64,000 nucleotides of DNA from Pontixanthobacter gangjinensis (GCF_009827545.1 NZ_WTYS01000001.1:1761772-1825771), one strand, 5' to 3'. Positions 27,802 through 37,249 are shown, numbered from the stretch's first letter. Notes: a model not told the origin generated them from the letters alone. Numbers and translations are program-made.

Positions 27802-30432
27802 TTAGTCGCGTAACCGTTCAATCGACTGGGCGAGCGCAACATAAAGCTTGCCCATATCCGAACTGAGTAATGTCACTCCTAATGCGTTACCATCGCGTGT
27901 CGAAAGCATGCTGCGAAGCATTGCTTCGAAATCATGGATATAACGGCTGACATTCTCCCGGAATTCAGGCTCGGCGTCATAGATTTCCGCAATGTCACGA
28001 GCCTCGGTGTTGTCGAGCAACCGAACTGCGCGGCGGGTGAAAATACCACGGTCCCCGCGAAGGTAGGAAGCCCAGGCTGTATCTGTCACGTCTGCGGACA
28101 TTGCCTTTGCAATATCAATGGCGTTTGAATTGAGGCTCTCTGTAATAAGCGCCATTCGGCGCGCGAAGTCATTCCCAACTTGCTCTTCAGCTCGCTCGCG
28201 GGCCCTCGCTACGCGGCTTTCCAAATTGGCGGTCAACTCGTTCACTTTGGATAACTGGTCTCGCAATTGGATCGTGGTGTCACGGCCGGCGCTGCTTGCT
28301 TTAGCAGCGCTCTCTTCAATCCGCGTGATTGAATTATTTGCCGCGCTTTCTAGGGCGTCATTGAGAATTTGACTGGTCGTGGCGCCCATGCTGGCCGAAA
28401 TATCGTTTATCTTTTCGCTGAGCGCTTTCTCGATTGTGGCCGGTGCATTCTGAGCTGCCTGTTCAAGCGCCTCAATGGCATTTCTCAATTGCTTTTGCGC
28501 ATGCGAGGAAAGAAATTCCGACTGTTCGTTTAGTCCGGCCAAATCATTCCGAATAAGGCCTATCGCTTCATGAGTTTCAGCATTTGAAGCCGAGATGCGC
28601 GCGCGTAGCCCGTCAACATCAGCAATTGATTCACGACCAGTATCTTGCGCTTTCAACACGTATTCGGAGAGCTGTTCGGTATTCTCACTCGCTTGTAAGA
28701 TAATCGAGCCCAGACCTTCTGCTTGCCCGCGGACCTCCATCAATCGGGCTTCCGCGAGGCTTAAGGCTTCTGTCAAATCGACCGCACTATGCTGGGCGCT
28801 TGCCTGGATTAGCTCCAGCAAACGAACGCTGGCTTGTGTCAGTTCATTAACCGCAGAGTCGGTGCCCTCGATAGCCTCCAGGCTTTTTTCCAAACTGACA
28901 GCCAATTCCTCGGCTTGATTGGACATCGAAGATTGTGTTTTTGTGCTTAGCTCAGAGATGTCCTCAATCGTCGTGCGCAAGCTGCCCATTCGGTAGGCAA
29001 TCGCTTCTCCATGTTGGGCAAGCGCTTCGGTTCCGACAATATGTTCCTGACGCCGAGCGACAATCTCGGTGTCGAATTTTTCGAACCGTTCGGCCAATTC
29101 GGATAAGGAAGCAGTTTCATTCTGCGCCATAATTGTGCGGAAGGACTCCACCCTTTTGAAGAGTTGAGCGGTACGTTCCAATATTGCGGCATCGACGGCG
29201 TCAGCTTCGACGCGAAATGCCTCCAGCTTTGTGTTGGCTGCCGTCAAAGCCTGTTCGTCGATCCTTGAAATTTCTTCAATTGCTTCGACCAATTGCTGTT
29301 TTAGCGAGACGGTTTGAGCCTTCCACGCTTCCAGTGCCTGTTCTTCAGTCTCGCGAACCGAGTTTCCGATTACACCTGTCTCGTCGCGAAGGCCGGAAAG
29401 ACGCGCTCTCAGTGAACGGAGCGCCTCTTCTTCTTCCTGCTCAAGATTACCACGTGTCTGGGCGAACTCAGTTTCGAGCGCCTCAGCGCGCCGTCGGATC
29501 GCTGCGAGCAGTTCGACTTCCCGGCTGTCGAGATCATTACGAAAGGCCTCGTTCCTGTCCATGAGCGTATTGAACCTTGTTTCGGTAAGCTGCTCCATTG
29601 CGTCAGCTTGCGCCGCGAAACTGGTGAGTGAAGTCTCTATCTTGGATTGGATTGATTCAACTTGCGACTCGCTTGCCTTTCCGAAGTCATTCAGTCGCCC
29701 GAAGCCGGAAATGAGTTCTGCAATTTGCGCATGTGCAGTTCGCCCTGCGGTGCCGATCTGGTTCGATACATCCTTGGCCGAATTTGCTAAAACCGGGAGG
29801 TCGTCACGAAGCCTACTCATATTTTCCAGGGCAGTGCCGCTAACATTGGCAATTGCATCAATTTGCTCGCCATTGGCGTAGATTAGCGATTGCAGATTGC
29901 CAGCGTGCTCGGTCAAGCGGTCCGTAGCAACACGGCCCAGCGATTCGAGCTCACGCGATTGCGAGCCAAGGAACTCGCGTGCAAGGCTCAGCTCCCGATT
30001 GACTGTGGTCAGACGACCCTCAAGCAAGGCGGATTCTTGCGACAGCGTGTTTGCAATAGCGCCAAACCTTTGTGCCTCCCGTTTGCTGTTACGCATAGTC
30101 AGAAGCCATAAAGCGACGATAAGCAGTGGGGGAACAGCCCAGGAAGTGATCCAGCCGGCCCATTGCTGAGGGGTCCCGCCAGCCAATATTTCTGTTTGAT
30201 ACGCCCAGCCAAAAAAGCCGGTCCAGCCAAGGGCAGTCGAAATCGCCAAGCTTGGCAGGATCCAGCCGAAGCTCCGGCTTGATTGTTCCTCGTATTCCCA
30301 CTCTTCCGTCGCTTCGGGGTCAAGGCCTTCGTCAGGCAGGAACGACGCCACATCCTCCTCTGAAGTAATGTCTAATGGTGCGTCTTGCGCGTCGCTTGGG
30401 CCAACAGCCCTGATCTTATTTCCGCCGGTCAT
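27802..30432 (-). CDS. Large membrane-anchored coiled-coil protein, TipN-like architecture
   Basis: 876 aa. An acidic cytoplasmic N-terminus (about 1-50) leads into two membrane segments (about 54-78 and 93-112, the second LLIVALWLL), then some 680 residues of almost unbroken heptad-rich coiled coil (about 115-790), and a compact C-terminal part (DTAWASYLRGDRGIFTRRAVRLLDN to the end). Caulobacter TipN, a new-pole marker that positions flagella and guides chromosome segregation, has the same plan at similar length (two N-terminal TM helices, long coiled coil). Similarity of architecture is seen; orthology is inferred. It is divergently transcribed from the Hpt-like gene; only 72 bases separate the starts. 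Confidence 0.6.
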   Translation of the reverse strand: MTGGNKIRAVGPSDAQDAPLDITSEEDVASFLPDEGLDPEATEEWEYEEQSSRSFGWILPSLAISTALGWTGFFGWAYQTEILAGGTPQQWAGWITSWAVPPLLIVALWLLTMRNSKREAQRFGAIANTLSQESALLEGRLTTVNRELSLAREFLGSQSRELESLGRVATDRLTEHAGNLQSLIYANGEQIDAIANVSGTALENMSRLRDDLPVLANSAKDVSNQIGTAGRTAHAQIAELISGFGRLNDFGKASESQVESIQSKIETSLTSFAAQADAMEQLTETRFNTLMDRNEAFRNDLDSREVELLAAIRRRAEALETEFAQTRGNLEQEEEEALRSLRARLSGLRDETGVIGNSVRETEEQALEAWKAQTVSLKQQLVEAIEEISRIDEQALTAANTKLEAFRVEADAVDAAILERTAQLFKRVESFRTIMAQNETASLSELAERFEKFDTEIVARRQEHIVGTEALAQHGEAIAYRMGSLRTTIEDISELSTKTQSSMSNQAEELAVSLEKSLEAIEGTDSAVNELTQASVRLLELIQASAQHSAVDLTEALSLAEARLMEVRGQAEGLGSIILQASENTEQLSEYVLKAQDTGRESIADVDGLRARISASNAETHEAIGLIRNDLAGLNEQSEFLSSHAQKQLRNAIEALEQAAQNAPATIEKALSEKINDISASMGATTSQILNDALESAANNSITRIEESAAKASSAGRDTTIQLRDQLSKVNELTANLESRVARARERAEEQVGNDFARRMALITESLNSNAIDIAKAMSADVTDTAWASYLRGDRGIFTRRAVRLLDNTEARDIAEIYDAEPEFRENVSRYIHDFEAMLRSMLSTRDGNALGVTLLSSDMGKLYVALAQSIERLRD

Positions 30433-30460
30433 GGAGAGGAATCTATCAGTTTTTCTGAAA

Positions 30461-30480
30461 GGTTAAAGGCAATCTTAACC
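30461..30480. promoter_or_regulatory. Inverted repeat GGTTAA-N8-TTAACC in a divergent promoter region
   Basis: A perfect 6-bp inverted repeat with an 8-base spacer in the 72-base gap between the coiled-coil gene and the Hpt-like gene. Each half contains TTAA, the core of CtrA half-sites (TTAA-N7-TTAA in Caulobacter), though spacing is one base longer. It could be an operator for either or both genes. Confidence 0.35.
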
Positions 30481-30504
30481 TTAGCACGCATATTACCCCT
30501 CGCT

Positions 30505-30813
30505 ATGTTATATGAAAATGGCAGTCTTGATGCGACTTTAGCGGCGGCAGCGGGCGAAGATGCCGTACTGATGGCAGAATTGCGCAGCGCCTTTGCCGAG
30601 AGCCTTGAGCGGCAGATTGACCTGCTAAAGCGTTCACGTTGCGATGGAAATTGGGTTATGGCAGCCCAGCGGCTCAAGGGCCTAGCCGCCAGTTTCCATG
30701 CCGATGAGCTTATCAGTCTTGCCGAAAAGGCGATCGAAACTGTGCCTGGTGACCGTGCTGTGATCCGCAGCCTAGAAGCATTCTACAAAGATTTCACGAC
30801 AAACAAGGGGTGA
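30505..30813 (+). CDS. Hpt-like four-helix protein lacking the phospho-histidine
   Basis: 102 aa from the ATG at 30505; the open frame runs upstream to 30385 but would overlap the divergent gene and begins without family similarity. It resembles histidine phosphotransfer (Hpt) domains: acidic N-terminal helix, AELRSAFAESLERQIDLLKRS, then the active-site helix. There, the usual AHxLKG reads AAQRLKG, so the phosphorylatable His is Gln (Q55); a His occurs only later, in SFHADEL. Such a protein could bind response regulators or kinases without carrying phosphate. First of four co-directional genes. Confidence 0.7.
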   Translation: MLYENGSLDATLAAAAGEDAVLMAELRSAFAESLERQIDLLKRSRCDGNWVMAAQRLKGLAASFHADELISLAEKAIETVPGDRAVIRSLEAFYKDFTTNKG

Positions 30814-30882
30814 CGGGTGCTGCATACTTGGCTCTTCTAAGCCCAGCGACTAGATACAACGCTCATCATCAGGAGTGTTCGG

Positions 30883-32094
30883 GTGCGGGTCGCCATTCTT
30901 TCAGCCATGGAAACAATGTCAGGCGGATTACCAACGCCGCGCGGCTTTGCCCGTATCGGTGGACGGAGCGTCCTACAGCGGCAGTTAGATTTTGCATTGA
31001 AGGCTGGATGCGAACGGATTGCCTGCATCTCTAACGATCTTCCATCTGAATTGATCGACTTGCAGCACTCAGCTGAAAAGAACGGCGCAAAATTCCAAAT
31101 TATACGAGATATCAGACCCTTATCGGGGCTAGTGAATGCGTCGGATGAGATATTGCTCATCGCTGACGGATTAGCATTCGATCCTGATCTAATAAGTGAA
31201 GCTATGGGGGAAGGCAGGAACATTCTGATCTTACCTGCCGAAGACGCTGTACCGCTTGGATTTGAACGTGTCGATCGTGAGACAGCATGGGCTGGGATAT
31301 TGCTGGCAAGCGGTAGCCTAGTTGAAAAATTGGCAGACTTGCCATTTGATGTTGATCCGCAATCCTCACTCTTGCGGCTTGCGCTGCAGGCGGGAACCAG
31401 GACTGTCCCTATCAATCGGGCAGCGTTATTTGATCACCGGTGGATGTTGATTGACAATGACGACAAAGCAGACCGGTTCGAAGCGCAATGGCTGCGAGGT
31501 GCAAGCTCACCTGCCACTCTGTTCTCGCCAATAAGGGCAGCTGCTGATCGCGCAGCGTTCGCTGTTTTGCGCCGCCATTCAAGGCCGGAACGCGCGGCGA
31601 GAATTGTCGAGGGAGTGTCAGTTACGTTGTTGTTAGTTGCTGCAGCCCTAACCTATTTTACTTATTCTGTCGCAGGTCTGCTTGTAACCGCTCTGGCCGG
31701 CTTCGCTGGCCAGTTTAGCGGGACGCTATTGTCTATGCTAATGACCAACAGCAGTCGGTCGCGAACCCGGGCAATCTGGAGCGTATTTCGGCCCGTTTTA
31801 ATCGATTTATTGCTGTTGGCGTTAATCGTGGTCAGCGTCCCGTCGCGCCATGCAGCGGACGCATTTTTCGCGGCATTCATAATGATTGGTCTTATCCGGT
31901 TAATCGAAATGCCAAAAATCACAATTTTCAGCAAAAATATGCGGGAATTGCTTGCGGATAGGGCGACACTGTCATTATTTTTGGCCGGCGGGATGATTTT
32001 TGGGAACATTATTATTTTATTGCAGGTGTTTGCCGCGCTTTCGCTATTATCGGTTTTGGTGTGGTTTTACTGGCCTAGGCTAACGCAGGCTTAA
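30883..32094 (+). CDS. Degenerate nucleotidyltransferase-like domain fused to a membrane domain
   Basis: 403 aa starting with a GTG at 30883 that has AGGAG about 8 bases upstream. Residues 1-190 look like a nucleotidyltransferase (GT-A) fold: VAILSAMETMSGG, then FARIGGRSVLQRQLDFALKAG and ADGLAFDPDLI, but the glycine-rich signature and its lysine are not conserved. Residues about 240-400 contain around five membrane helices (SVTLLLVAAALTYFTYSVAG, LLLLALIVVSV, SLFLAGGMIFGNIIILL). Function unknown. Placed between the Hpt-like and the helical gene. Confidence 0.6.
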   Translation: MRVAILSAMETMSGGLPTPRGFARIGGRSVLQRQLDFALKAGCERIACISNDLPSELIDLQHSAEKNGAKFQIIRDIRPLSGLVNASDEILLIADGLAFDPDLISEAMGEGRNILILPAEDAVPLGFERVDRETAWAGILLASGSLVEKLADLPFDVDPQSSLLRLALQAGTRTVPINRAALFDHRWMLIDNDDKADRFEAQWLRGASSPATLFSPIRAAADRAAFAVLRRHSRPERAARIVEGVSVTLLLVAAALTYFTYSVAGLLVTALAGFAGQFSGTLLSMLMTNSSRSRTRAIWSVFRPVLIDLLLLALIVVSVPSRHAADAFFAAFIMIGLIRLIEMPKITIFSKNMRELLADRATLSLFLAGGMIFGNIIILLQVFAALSLLSVLVWFYWPRLTQA

Positions 32095-32098
32095 CCAT
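32080..32098 (+). promoter_or_regulatory. Possible CtrA-type site CTAA-N7-TTAACCAT
   Basis: The bases read CTAA, seven bases, TTAACCAT. This differs in one base from the Caulobacter CtrA consensus TTAA-N7-TTAA with the preferred ACCAT tail. It overlaps the end of the fused membrane-protein gene, 20-35 bases before the next start. A chance match is possible. Confidence 0.3.
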
Positions 32099-32117
32099 GC
32101 TCCGCTAAAGGCAGGAA

Positions 32118-33080
32118 ATGAATGAGGCTGCCATGACCCAGACGACGGAAATTCCAGTAGAGGCTATCCTACGTGACGAGCTTGCGCATGGTGACGCCGT
32201 ATTAGGCACGATTGCACCGATTTTGGGGCATTTAGTGATAAGTCAGGATAATTCGCTATTCAGTGACGAGATCATCGCGCAAATTCGCGGGATGTCTGAA
32301 AGCGTCGCCAAACAATTATTGGCAGAACAAGCCAAAGTTGCCGGTGAACAATCGATCGTGGATTTCATACAGCGGAAACAAGCAGAACTGGCAGCTGACC
32401 TAATGTCCAGCCCGGAATTTCTTTCGCATTGTCACGCATTGACCGTTGAACGGCAATTGGTTGAGAAACTGCATCGGCGCAGCGCTGTCGATCCTGTTCT
32501 GTCACCAATGTTGCAAGCACTCATATCGTCCGATGATGCAGCGATATCCAGTGCGGCCATGGCAGCACTGGCTGCTCAGGCGCGGTTTATCCAGCAACAG
32601 CAACGGATGGAATTGCCGGTTTGCGAACTGCCGGGAGAATTGTTTCACGCGGTTGTGTTAATCTGGCGAACCACAGCTGAAGCTGGAGACGAAGACGTTA
32701 CCGCCAGGGCCGAGATGCAGCTGCGTTCGATATATGATGAAGGCGTGAGCCGTCTTGGTCTCATGTCGAAACTCGTTGCGGGAATGGGGCAAGGCGCGCG
32801 CGCAGCATTGTCAGTGAGCCATGCGGGTGTGGCATTATTTGTCACCGCGTTAGCTTATGGATCGAGGCAGGACCGCGATATTGCGGTTTTGTCGACCAAT
32901 GAACGTCAACTTGGCCGCTTTGCGCTTGGCCTCAGGGCATCGGGCCTGAAGCCACAAGAGGTCGAGGAGCAATTCCTCATGGTGCATCCGGAAATCGCGA
33001 TGCCTGAAGGTTTTGAATTGCTGCGGAGCGAGCGTGCCGCCGAAATGTTGGCTACGACTGACAGCCGGAACGCTGGTTAA
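32118..33080 (+). CDS. All-helical protein of unknown function (possibly DUF2336-like)
   Basis: 320 aa from the ATG at 32118, or 315 from the ATG at 32133, which has better spacing from GAGG. The product is predicted almost entirely alpha-helical with repeated Ala/Leu-rich helices reminiscent of HEAT-type repeats (SSDDAAISSAAMAALAAQAR; RQLGRFALGLRASGLKPQE). I consider a distant match to DUF2336 proteins possible but cannot confirm it. No signal peptide or membrane segment. It ends 4 bases before the kinase-like gene and is likely co-transcribed and co-functional. Confidence 0.6.
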   Translation: MNEAAMTQTTEIPVEAILRDELAHGDAVLGTIAPILGHLVISQDNSLFSDEIIAQIRGMSESVAKQLLAEQAKVAGEQSIVDFIQRKQAELAADLMSSPEFLSHCHALTVERQLVEKLHRRSAVDPVLSPMLQALISSDDAAISSAAMAALAAQARFIQQQQRMELPVCELPGELFHAVVLIWRTTAEAGDEDVTARAEMQLRSIYDEGVSRLGLMSKLVAGMGQGARAALSVSHAGVALFVTALAYGSRQDRDIAVLSTNERQLGRFALGLRASGLKPQEVEEQFLMVHPEIAMPEGFELLRSERAAEMLATTDSRNAG

Positions 33081-33084
33081 TGAG

Positions 33085-34464
33085 ATGAGCACACTTACCG
33101 GATCTTTTATTGCACGGGCCATTACCGACGGCGCCAATAATTTGCTTGAGGCGCAGGAACCTCTTGCAACGCTCCAGCAGCGATGCGGGGGCGAATTACC
33201 AGGAGCAATCGCAATTCAAGAATTGCGCGAATTGGTCGCCAAAGTGCAGTCCTCCAACCTTAAACTGGCCCGTTCAATCAATGCCTTTGATGGGCAAGAA
33301 GTCATCTCAGCTTGGGTCGAAGTCACCCCTAGCAACAGGGAAGCTGGCGGCTGTTTCATTGGAATCGCCAATTGGAAGACCTACCCGCTTCCCGATGATA
33401 CGGAACTGGTTGCAAACCGGCGCAAGATTGTGGCCGATCAGGCTGCAGCAGAACTGACAGCCCGACTAGACTCACGCCAAAATATCTTGCTGGTAGAAAG
33501 CGAGGCGCGCGACCTTGCCGATATTACAGCACGAATGCGCCAGTCACGCGGTAAGCCCTGGACAGAATTTGTCAGCTTCCCGGGTAATGTCCATGAGCAA
33601 CCGCTCCACTGGCGACTGCTTGACGGAGCAAATTGCCAGATAGATGGGTCAGACAGGGAATGGACGGTTAGTTTGGTCCCTCTGGGGCAGCCCGAGCCAG
33701 GAAGCGCTGGTTTTGACCTCTATTTGGTCGCAGATACATTGTTGGAGAAGGCCGTGGCAAAGCTGCCAGATGCCAAGCCGGCCACAATGCACTCTATTGG
33801 CCGTGATCTATCACCGGTGCTTCGCCAGCCGATCGCGCGGATAATCGCCAATGCCGAGACAATTCGGTCGAAGATGGCCGGGCCGTTGGCCGAAGAATAT
33901 AGCAACTACGCTGCTGACATCGCTTCTGCTGGCCAGCATTTGATGTCTCTGATTGAAGATCTGGCAGATTTAGAAGTGGTGGAATCCGACAATTTCACTA
34001 CCGCCCCCGATCAGACTGATCTGGTCGACGTCGCACGCAGGGCGGCCGGTATCCTGGCTGTACGGGCCAAGGAAAAAGACATCAGCCTTTCGATCCTGGA
34101 AAACGATGGTGCAACCAGCGCTACTGCTGAGTTCCGAAGGGTCCTGCAAATTCTGCTTAACCTGCTCACCAATGCAATCCGGTACTCGCCAGCTGGCTCG
34201 AGCGTCTCAATCGCGATAGGGCAGGGGCCCTTGGGTGCTCAAGTGACAGTGACCGACGAGGGACTTGGATTGAGCGAGGATCAACAGTCGGTCGTTTTTG
34301 AAAAATTTGAACGGCTCGGCCGGAGTGGTGATGGTGGTTCCGGGCTGGGATTGTATATCTCGCGCCGGATAGCCCGGGCGATGGGCGGGGAACTGACAGT
34401 AAAAAGCGCGCCCGGTGAGGGAGCGCGCTTCATACTTGATTTGCCACCTGCGAAGGCAGGCTAA
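33085..34464 (+). CDS. Histidine-kinase-like protein with proline in place of the H-box histidine
   Basis: 459 aa from the ATG at 33085. N-terminal ~235 residues may hold PAS-like sensory folds. The dimerisation helix aligns well with the usual MSHELRTPLNAIIGFSE pattern but reads DLSPVLRQPIARIIANAET, so the phospho-acceptor His is Pro244. The catalytic ATPase domain looks intact: N box NLLTN (N359, N363), G1 DEGLGLS (D391, G393, G395), F box FEKFERLG and G2 GSGLGLYISRRIA (G420, G422). No membrane segment. It could be a pseudokinase that senses or scaffolds, comparable in principle to DivL, which has Tyr at this position. Converges with gltA. Confidence 0.75.
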   Translation: MSTLTGSFIARAITDGANNLLEAQEPLATLQQRCGGELPGAIAIQELRELVAKVQSSNLKLARSINAFDGQEVISAWVEVTPSNREAGGCFIGIANWKTYPLPDDTELVANRRKIVADQAAAELTARLDSRQNILLVESEARDLADITARMRQSRGKPWTEFVSFPGNVHEQPLHWRLLDGANCQIDGSDREWTVSLVPLGQPEPGSAGFDLYLVADTLLEKAVAKLPDAKPATMHSIGRDLSPVLRQPIARIIANAETIRSKMAGPLAEEYSNYAADIASAGQHLMSLIEDLADLEVVESDNFTTAPDQTDLVDVARRAAGILAVRAKEKDISLSILENDGATSATAEFRRVLQILLNLLTNAIRYSPAGSSVSIAIGQGPLGAQVTVTDEGLGLSEDQQSVVFEKFERLGRSGDGGSGLGLYISRRIARAMGGELTVKSAPGEGARFILDLPPAKAG

Positions 34465-34479
34465 TCGATTTTCTGTGAT

Positions 34480-35766
34480 CTATCGTTTGTCGACAGGAAT
34501 GTAATCACGCTCCGTTGGGCCTGTATACAGTTGGCGCGGACGACCGATAACCTGAGCCGGATCAGAAATCATTTCGTTCCACTGAGCTACCCAGCCGACC
34601 GTCCGGGCTAGGGCGAACAAAGCGGTAAACATTGTTGTCGGGAAGCCGATCGCTGACAAAATTACGCCGGAATAGAAATCGACATTCGGGAACAGCTTCT
34701 TTTCGATGAAGTACGGATCGTTGAGCGCCATTTCTTCGAGCTGCAGTGCCGTTTCAAACAACGGATCATTGACCTTGAGCGCGTCGAACACTTCACGCAC
34801 CGTCTTCTGCATGACCGTCGCACGCGGATCGTAATTTTTATAAACGCGGTGGCCAAATCCCATCAGGCGGAACGGGTCGTTCTTGTCTTTGGCGCGTTCG
34901 ATATAATGCGGGATACGATCCGGTGTCCCGATTTCTCGGAGCATGTTGAGCGCAGCCTCGTTTGCGCCGCCATGCGCTGGACCCCACAAACATGCGATCC
35001 CCGCAGCGGTGCAAGCGAACGGATTGGCACCCGAAGAACCAGCAAGGCGAACGGTCGAAGTCGAAGCGTTCTGCTCATGGTCGGCATGGAGGATAAATAT
35101 CCGGTCCATTGCTTTTTCAACCGCAGGAATAACCTCATATTCCTCCGCTGGAACGCCAAACGTCATGCGGAGGAAATTGCCCGTGTAGCTGAGCGAATTA
35201 TCTGGCTGCAGGAATGGCTGGCCGATTGAATATTTATACGCCCAAGCAGCAATCGTCGGCATTTTCGCGATTAGGCGGTGGCTGCTAATCTTGCGATGCT
35301 CAGGGTCGGAAATGTCCGTGCTGTCATGGTAAAAGGCTGATAGAGCACCCACCACACCGCACATGATCGCCATCGGGTGCGCATCGCGGCGGAAACCTTG
35401 ATAGAATTGACGCAATTGATCGTGCAGCATTGTGTGCCGTGTAATCGTGTAGGTAAAATCGTCCAGTTCGTCTTTACTCGGCAATTCGCCATTGAGCATC
35501 AGATGAGCAACTTCCATGAAGCTGGAGTGCTCGGCAAGTTGGCCGATTGGGTAACCGCGATGAAGCAAAATACCTTCGTCGCCATCGATATACGTCAGCG
35601 CGCTTTCACAGCTTGCAGTGGATTTATATCCAGGGTCGAATGTGAAAGCTCCGGTCTGTCCATAAAGCTTACGAATATCGACAACATCTGGCCCCACGCT
35701 GCCACTGAGCACGGGGAAATCATAGCTCTGTCCGTTGAGTTCCAGTTTCGCCTGTTTATCAGCCAA
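34480..35766 (-). CDS. gltA: Citrate synthase
   Basis: 428-aa enzyme condensing acetyl-CoA and oxaloacetate, entry to the TCA cycle. Catalytic residues visible: His in [14 protein letters not shown], His/Arg in [15 protein letters not shown] and Asp in [11 protein letters not shown]; the N-terminal [18 protein letters not shown] is typical of the Gram-negative hexameric form. It lies 32 bases after gltX on the same strand, an order recurrent in alphaproteobacteria. Confidence 0.96.
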   Translation of the reverse strand: MADKQAKLELNGQSYDFPVLSGSVGPDVVDIRKLYGQTGAFTFDPGYKSTASCESALTYIDGDEGILLHRGYPIGQLAEHSSFMEVAHLMLNGELPSKDELDDFTYTITRHTMLHDQLRQFYQGFRRDAHPMAIMCGVVGALSAFYHDSTDISDPEHRKISSHRLIAKMPTIAAWAYKYSIGQPFLQPDNSLSYTGNFLRMTFGVPAEEYEVIPAVEKAMDRIFILHADHEQNASTSTVRLAGSSGANPFACTAAGIACLWGPAHGGANEAALNMLREIGTPDRIPHYIERAKDKNDPFRLMGFGHRVYKNYDPRATVMQKTVREVFDALKVNDPLFETALQLEEMALNDPYFIEKKLFPNVDFYSGVILSAIGFPTTMFTALFALARTVGWVAQWNEMISDPAQVIGRPRQLYTGPTERDYIPVDKR

Positions 35767-35798
35767 GTTAATTCTCCTTAAACCCGTTCAAAATGCTG

Positions 35799-37226
35799 TT
35801 AAGAAATTGCTTGGGCGTCAATTCGCGCCAGCGATTCCTCTCGTCCCAAAAGGACCAGCACATCGAAAATCCCGGGTGACGTTGTCGTTCCGGTCAGCGC
35901 AGCTCGCATTGGCTGCGCCAGTTTGCCGAGGCCCAATTCGAGTTCCTCGGAAAGTTGCTTTGTAGTGGCTTCGAGCGCCTCGGTTGTCCAGTCATTTTCA
36001 GACTTCAACTGACCCGAAACGCGACTTAATATTGCGCGGGCTTCGTCTGTTAGCAAACTTGCCGCCTTTTCAGTCAGCGCAAGCGGTCGTTTGGCAGTCA
36101 GGAATGCAGCGCCGGCCACCAAATCGCCGATGTTTTTGGCCCGTGTTTTGAGAACAGGCATGGCTTGTGTCAGCAATCCGATGTCGACCTTACCATCGAG
36201 CTTGGGTGCAATCAACGCGGCTAGCCGGGCATCATCAGCCTCGCGCAAATAATGCCCGTTCAGATTTTCGAGCTTCTTGATGTCAAAACGTGATGGACTT
36301 TTGCCGACACCGTCGAGGGTGAACAGGCTTATTGCCTCATCCCGAGTGATCTCTTCTTTGTCTCCGTGACCCCAGCCGAGCCGCAACAAGTAATTGAAAA
36401 GAGCTTCAGGCAAAATGCCCATTTCATCGCGGTAGGCTTCCACTCCAAGAGCGCCATGGCGCTTGGAAAGCTTTGCCCCATCGCTGCCATGAATCAGAGG
36501 GATATGGGCATAGGTGGGATCTGACCATCCACCTTCGATTGCGTCCATCGCGCGGTATATCGGCAATTGGCGGAAAGCGTTGTTGAGATGGTCATCTCCG
36601 CGAATGATGTGGGTGCAGCCCATGTCATGGTCGTCGACGACCGCCGCGAGCATATAGGTGGGCGTACCATCCGCACGCAGGATGATATAATCGTCGATTT
36701 CAGCATTGCTGACCGAAACTTTGCCCTGCACCAAATCCTTGATTGCTGTGCCGCCTTCGGTCGGTGTCTTAATCCGAACCGTGAATGGCACGCCTTCAGG
36801 TGCTTCCGAGGGATCACGATCGCGCCAGCGCCCGTCGTAACGAAGAGGTTGCTTGGCCTCGCGCTGTGCAGCGCGCATTGCCTCTAAATCTTCAGTGGTG
36901 GCATAACAACGATAGGCGTGGCCATGTTCTAGCAGCATATTGGCAACTTCTGCATGCCGGTCTGCGCGCTTCGACTGGAAAACCGGCTCTTCATCATAAT
37001 CGAGGCCAAGCCAATCGAGCCCGTCCAAGATCGCGTCGATTGCTTCTTGAGATGACCGCTTGTGATCTGTGTCTTCGATGCGCAGCAGCGCCTTGCCACC
37101 GTAATGTCTGGCGAACAGCCAGTTGAACAGCGCTGTGCGTGCGCCGCCGATATGGAGAAAACCGGTGGGGGATGGGGCAAAACGAGTGACGACAGTGCCA
37201 CTTATTGCTCCGCTATCGCTTGCCAT
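35799..37226 (-). CDS. gltX: Glutamyl-tRNA synthetase
   Basis: 475-aa class I aminoacyl-tRNA synthetase that charges tRNA-Glu. HIGH-type motif: [25 protein letters not shown]-type motif: [11 protein letters not shown]. The ATG at 37226 is preferred (AAAGGA upstream); a TTG at 37247 would add seven residues. The start lies 23 bases from the divergent comEC start, so promoters overlap the coding ends. Whether it is a discriminating enzyme cannot be read from the sequence alone. Confidence 0.94.
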   Translation of the reverse strand: MASDSGAISGTVVTRFAPSPTGFLHIGGARTALFNWLFARHYGGKALLRIEDTDHKRSSQEAIDAILDGLDWLGLDYDEEPVFQSKRADRHAEVANMLLEHGHAYRCYATTEDLEAMRAAQREAKQPLRYDGRWRDRDPSEAPEGVPFTVRIKTPTEGGTAIKDLVQGKVSVSNAEIDDYIILRADGTPTYMLAAVVDDHDMGCTHIIRGDDHLNNAFRQLPIYRAMDAIEGGWSDPTYAHIPLIHGSDGAKLSKRHGALGVEAYRDEMGILPEALFNYLLRLGWGHGDKEEITRDEAISLFTLDGVGKSPSRFDIKKLENLNGHYLREADDARLAALIAPKLDGKVDIGLLTQAMPVLKTRAKNIGDLVAGAAFLTAKRPLALTEKAASLLTDEARAILSRVSGQLKSENDWTTEALEATTKQLSEELELGLGKLAQPMRAALTGTTTSPGIFDVLVLLGREESLARIDAQAIS

Positions 37227-37249
37227 AACCGACTGTTTCCTTTCCAACT

